From a virus, in the IMG/VR virus record IMGVR_UViG_3300020578_000452, positions 1 to 22,997 of that record: DNA of 22,997 bases, one strand, 5' to 3'. A model generated the notes under the pieces. That model worked only from the letters and a program-made list of their open reading frames with translations, did not search any database and was not told the origin of the DNA. The translations under genes and the position numbers were made by a program. Positions 20,821 to 22,997 of the stretch are shown here, in pieces (the first letter of the stretch is position 1; every line of letters begins with the position of its first letter).

Positions 20821-22732
20821 TTTCACAATTACCGTCTGAGGTGCATGCAAGTGTCTGTACTCCGCTAGTTCCGTCCTCTGTTTCATAAAATGATAAATCT
20901 TCCCATCTAATGTTTTTAGGCATTTTCAAAACAAGATTCTGATATTCTTCTTTTGTTATTTCTTGGTATGGAGCTTGTTTGTACGAATGGTCTGAATGCG
21001 GTAAGAATGAAATTCCAGATACCTCATCAAAATAGTGGTACACCCATGCACCAACCTCCATCCATTCGTCTTCTTTAACTGATACAGTAATAGATGGTTT
21101 ATGTTCGCACCACTCACGTTGATAGGCAAGCCAAGTATTTAAATGATCTAGGGCTGTTAAATCATCTCTTACAATTGCACCCTCTGGTGCTTTTACTGGG
21201 AAAGAAAAAACATATGTTTGATCTGGCTTCATAAAATCATCTTCTACTGGAATTCCAACCTCTTTAAGAAATGTTGATAACGGATCTTTTTTGTCTCCAC
21301 GAACTGTACGAATATAATACGGAGAATGCCATGGATGCATTCCAGAAGATACGCCTGTTAATTGAGAAACAGTTCCAGAAGGTTTAACGCATGTTATGGC
21401 TGCAGATTCATTAATGCCAACCCTGTTAGATTCCTCTTTGTTTACCTCTCTAGCCAAATCACGAAGTTCAGATAGAAAGGCTCCAAGTTTATCTAATCCT
21501 TCTTGTCCAGACATAAACTTATGACCAAACTGGCCAGTGATAGAAACACCAAGCAGTCTTTCTTCTTCTGTGTTGTCTTTCCAAATCTTACGAAGATATT
21601 TGAAGTCAGTTAGTGTTGATTGCCAAGTACCCAGAATTGTTGCTAAACGAACCTTGTCTTCGATCTCTGCAAGAGTATCATCTTCACGAATTACAACTTC
21701 AGAGAGATTACAAAATTGATAAGGTCTGAGGATAATCTCGGAACATGGATTGGTTCCGTAATGAATTTCAGGGTCTCTGCGTCCCCATCTTGCTGCTTGC
21801 TTTTGGGCAGCAGCCACATTGTATATGCCTCGTTCTCCCGACTTAGAATCATATAAATTTTTCCATTCCGCAATAAACTGTTCCATTGGAGGCTTACGAG
21901 AATATGCTACTGAATTATTTGATAGAGCACGTTGTGTGTTGTGTTCCCACCAGTTTCCTGATTTTGCCGCTGCCATTTCAATGTCATTGATATTGGACAA
22001 AGAAATCATTGCAGAACGACGAACCCCGCCAACGACTACAACTTCGCCAATCTTACACATTATATCGTGTGCCTCAATAGGTTTTAATTGACGACCAGCG
22101 GCAGCTTTAAACTTTGCAATAGTAAAGTCAAACAGGTTAATTAAGGGTTGCGGACCAGATGAACGGCCTCCCATTGTCTTAAGACGTGCCCCTGCTGGGC
22201 GAAGTTTTGATACATCAATTGCTGGGACTTGTCCTGCCCAAAGCATTGCTAAAAGCTCACGATAACCCTTTGCCCATCCAGTTTTTGAATCTTCAACAAC
22301 AATGACAGTAGTAGACTTTTCAAATAATTCTGGGACGGCAGGAAGTTTATTAACATACTTATATTCAACAGAAAATCCAACACCAGTTCCACACATCAAA
22401 ATATACATAGTTTCATCAAATGATCTAGGTGAATCAACGGGCACAAATGAGCAGTTATATCCTGCAACATGATCTCTGTCAAGAGCAGCACCTGCAGTCA
22501 TTACTGCTCGCATTGATGGCATAACATTGCGATCATATACTGCTTCTTTTAATTCTGAAACTAGTTGTTTGTCAGGGAAGTAATTAAAAGATTCCAAATG
22601 CGAAAGCATAAAGGAAAAATATCGATCTACAGTTTCTCCCCATGTTTCCCTGCGATTCTCTTCTGGAATCCACCTTGCATATCTGGACAATGCAATAAAA
22701 TTTTCATATGGGTTAGCAATAGTTTTTGACAT
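20801..22732 (-). CDS. nrdJ: Class II (adenosylcobalamin-dependent) ribonucleotide reductase
   Basis: This 643-residue enzyme converts ribonucleotides to deoxyribonucleotides and supplies DNA building blocks during infection. It fits the monomeric vitamin B12-dependent type (Lactobacillus leichmannii-like). Cys94 (GYNCSF) and Cys341 (QFCNLSE) match the active-site disulfide pair. Cys330 in TNPCSEI (residues 327-333) is the thiyl-radical cysteine, with Asn328 and Glu332 as the catalytic partners. VKPSGTVSQLTG (about 449-460) is the conserved substrate loop. Cys630 and Cys636 near the end (LACTSDGNCEI) are the relay pair that reduces the active site. It is about 100 residues shorter than the bacterial reference, as is common in phages. 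A promoter (TTGATA-17-TAAAAT) and an AGAAGG site eight bases before the ATG set the start. Confidence 0.93.
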   Translation of the reverse strand: MSKTIANPYENFIALSRYARWIPEENRRETWGETVDRYFSFMLSHLESFNYFPDKQLVSELKEAVYDRNVMPSMRAVMTAGAALDRDHVAGYNCSFVPVDSPRSFDETMYILMCGTGVGFSVEYKYVNKLPAVPELFEKSTTVIVVEDSKTGWAKGYRELLAMLWAGQVPAIDVSKLRPAGARLKTMGGRSSGPQPLINLFDFTIAKFKAAAGRQLKPIEAHDIMCKIGEVVVVGGVRRSAMISLSNINDIEMAAAKSGNWWEHNTQRALSNNSVAYSRKPPMEQFIAEWKNLYDSKSGERGIYNVAAAQKQAARWGRRDPEIHYGTNPCSEIILRPYQFCNLSEVVIREDDTLAEIEDKVRLATILGTWQSTLTDFKYLRKIWKDNTEEERLLGVSITGQFGHKFMSGQEGLDKLGAFLSELRDLAREVNKEESNRVGINESAAITCVKPSGTVSQLTGVSSGMHPWHSPYYIRTVRGDKKDPLSTFLKEVGIPVEDDFMKPDQTYVFSFPVKAPEGAIVRDDLTALDHLNTWLAYQREWCEHKPSITVSVKEDEWMEVGAWVYHYFDEVSGISFLPHSDHSYKQAPYQEITKEEYQNLVLKMPKNIRWEDLSFYETEDGTSGVQTLACTSDGNCEIVDISA

Positions 22733-22767
22733 TTATAATACCTTCTTTCCGCCTTGCGGTTTGTTTT

Positions 22768-22796
22768 ATTTTAGTGTGAAGACACTATTCTATCAA
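22768..22796 (-). promoter_or_regulatory. Promoter of the ribonucleotide reductase gene
   Basis: The minus strand has TTGATA (22796-22791, five of six) 17 bases before TAAAAT (22773-22768, five of six). The predicted start is near 22761. The leader of about 28 bases contains a small CCGC-AAG-GCGG stem (22759-22749) and the AGAAGG site before the ATG at 22732. Confidence 0.7.
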
Positions 22797-22880
22797 AAAA
22801 AATTCTAGAAGGGAAGTGTTTTTATCTGTTATATAATAAATAAACTATAACATTATCAGTTAACTATAATTATATTTTTA

Positions 22881-22895
22881 GTCAACTAGCTTGAC
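22881..22895. promoter_or_regulatory. Inverted repeat GTCAA-ctagc-TTGAC at the divergent promoter region
   Basis: GTCAA (22881-22885) and TTGAC (22891-22895) are reverse complements around a 5-base centre containing CTAG. The right arm is the -35 box of the plus-strand promoter. The left arm, read on the minus strand, is a TTGACT that could be a second -35, though no good -10 follows it at 16-18 bases. It could be an operator for the divergent unit. Confidence 0.4.
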
Positions 22896-22920
22896 ATATA
22901 TCATAAAACAATGTTATTAT
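22891..22920 (+). promoter_or_regulatory. Strong plus-strand promoter of the rightward transcription unit
   Basis: A perfect TTGACA (22891-22896) is followed after 18 bases by TATTAT (22915-22920), with TGT in front of it as an extended -10. The predicted start is near 22927. It is the only clear plus-strand promoter seen in the window and marks the boundary between the leftward late genes and a rightward gene set beyond the window. Confidence 0.8.
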
Positions 22921-22953
22921 TATAGTCCGTTATCTCTAATGGAGGAAATGCCA

Positions 22954-22997
22954 ATGGAGAATATGAAAGAAAAACTTAGTGATGTTATTCATCATTA
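22954..22997 (+). CDS. Start of a rightward gene of unknown function, runs off the right edge
   Basis: After the promoter, GGAGGA (22941-22946) lies seven bases before ATG 22954. The frame reads MENMKEKLSDVIHH and stays open to the window edge. An in-frame ATG at 22948 is too close to the binding site to be used well. Only 14 residues are visible, so no family can be given. This is the only gene on the plus strand. Confidence 0.6.
   Translation, partial: MENMKEKLSDVIHH

Noticed and set aside
1-22997. tRNA genes, integrase, attachment sites or transposons
   Set aside because: I saw no cloverleaf pattern, recombinase motifs or terminal inverted repeats with duplicated targets in the gaps, so lysogeny or mobile-element insertion is not supported by this window.

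Overview
This window is part of the genome of a tailed double-stranded DNA bacteriophage. It contains a portal protein, the start of a head maturation protease, a large set of tail-fibre and baseplate genes, a small holin-like membrane protein and a vitamin B12-dependent ribonucleotide reductase. The DNA is A+T-rich by eye. Every complete gene is on the minus strand, so transcription runs from the right end towards position 1. One plus-strand gene begins at the far right (22954), which makes 22733-22953 a divergent control region. The host cannot be read off directly. Several operon heads have a perfect or near-perfect -10 box placed so that transcription starts on, or two bases before, the start codon, with no ribosome binding site. 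Such leaderless genes are common in Actinobacteria, so an aquatic low-GC actinobacterial host is a reasonable guess, but only a guess.

Layout in transcription order (right to left). (1) 22732-20801: class II ribonucleotide reductase with its own promoter. (2) 20733-20506: holin-like protein with a promoter, a two-hairpin leader and a strong bidirectional terminator. (3) 20436-19714: an isolated 2-oxoglutarate/Fe(II) oxygenase read from a leaderless promoter and closed by a terminator. (4) 19636-11238: nine consecutive baseplate and tail-fibre genes rich in modular beta repeats. They share N-terminal and C-terminal modules and end with a fibronectin-III protein that carries 29 tandem Pro-Pro-x-Phe units. 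(5) 11188-3988: a tightly coupled ten-gene operon with its own promoter. It holds an unknown protein, a six-cysteine DUF6171-like protein, six apparently intact 2OG-Fe(II) oxygenases of the prolyl 4-hydroxylase type, one degenerate oxygenase, a DUF6065-family protein and a probable relative of it. (6) 3963-2206: a two-domain LamG protein (leaderless). (7) 2142-222: a small unknown protein and the portal. (8) 166 to the left edge: the start of a prohead protease (near-leaderless).

The most striking feature is the neighbourhood of items 4 and 5. A fibre protein whose C-terminal third is almost pure proline plus Phe/His/Tyr (58 prolines in 116 residues) sits directly upstream of an operon of prolyl-hydroxylase-like enzymes. 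I infer, without proof, that the oxygenases may hydroxylate fibre prolines and so form a phage-encoded virion-protein modification system. The DUF6065-type proteins would be candidate accessory factors. The other signals of note are the 84-bp higher-order structure of the repeat, the recurring extended -10 promoters and leaderless starts, and the degenerate oxygenase that has lost its first iron-binding histidine.
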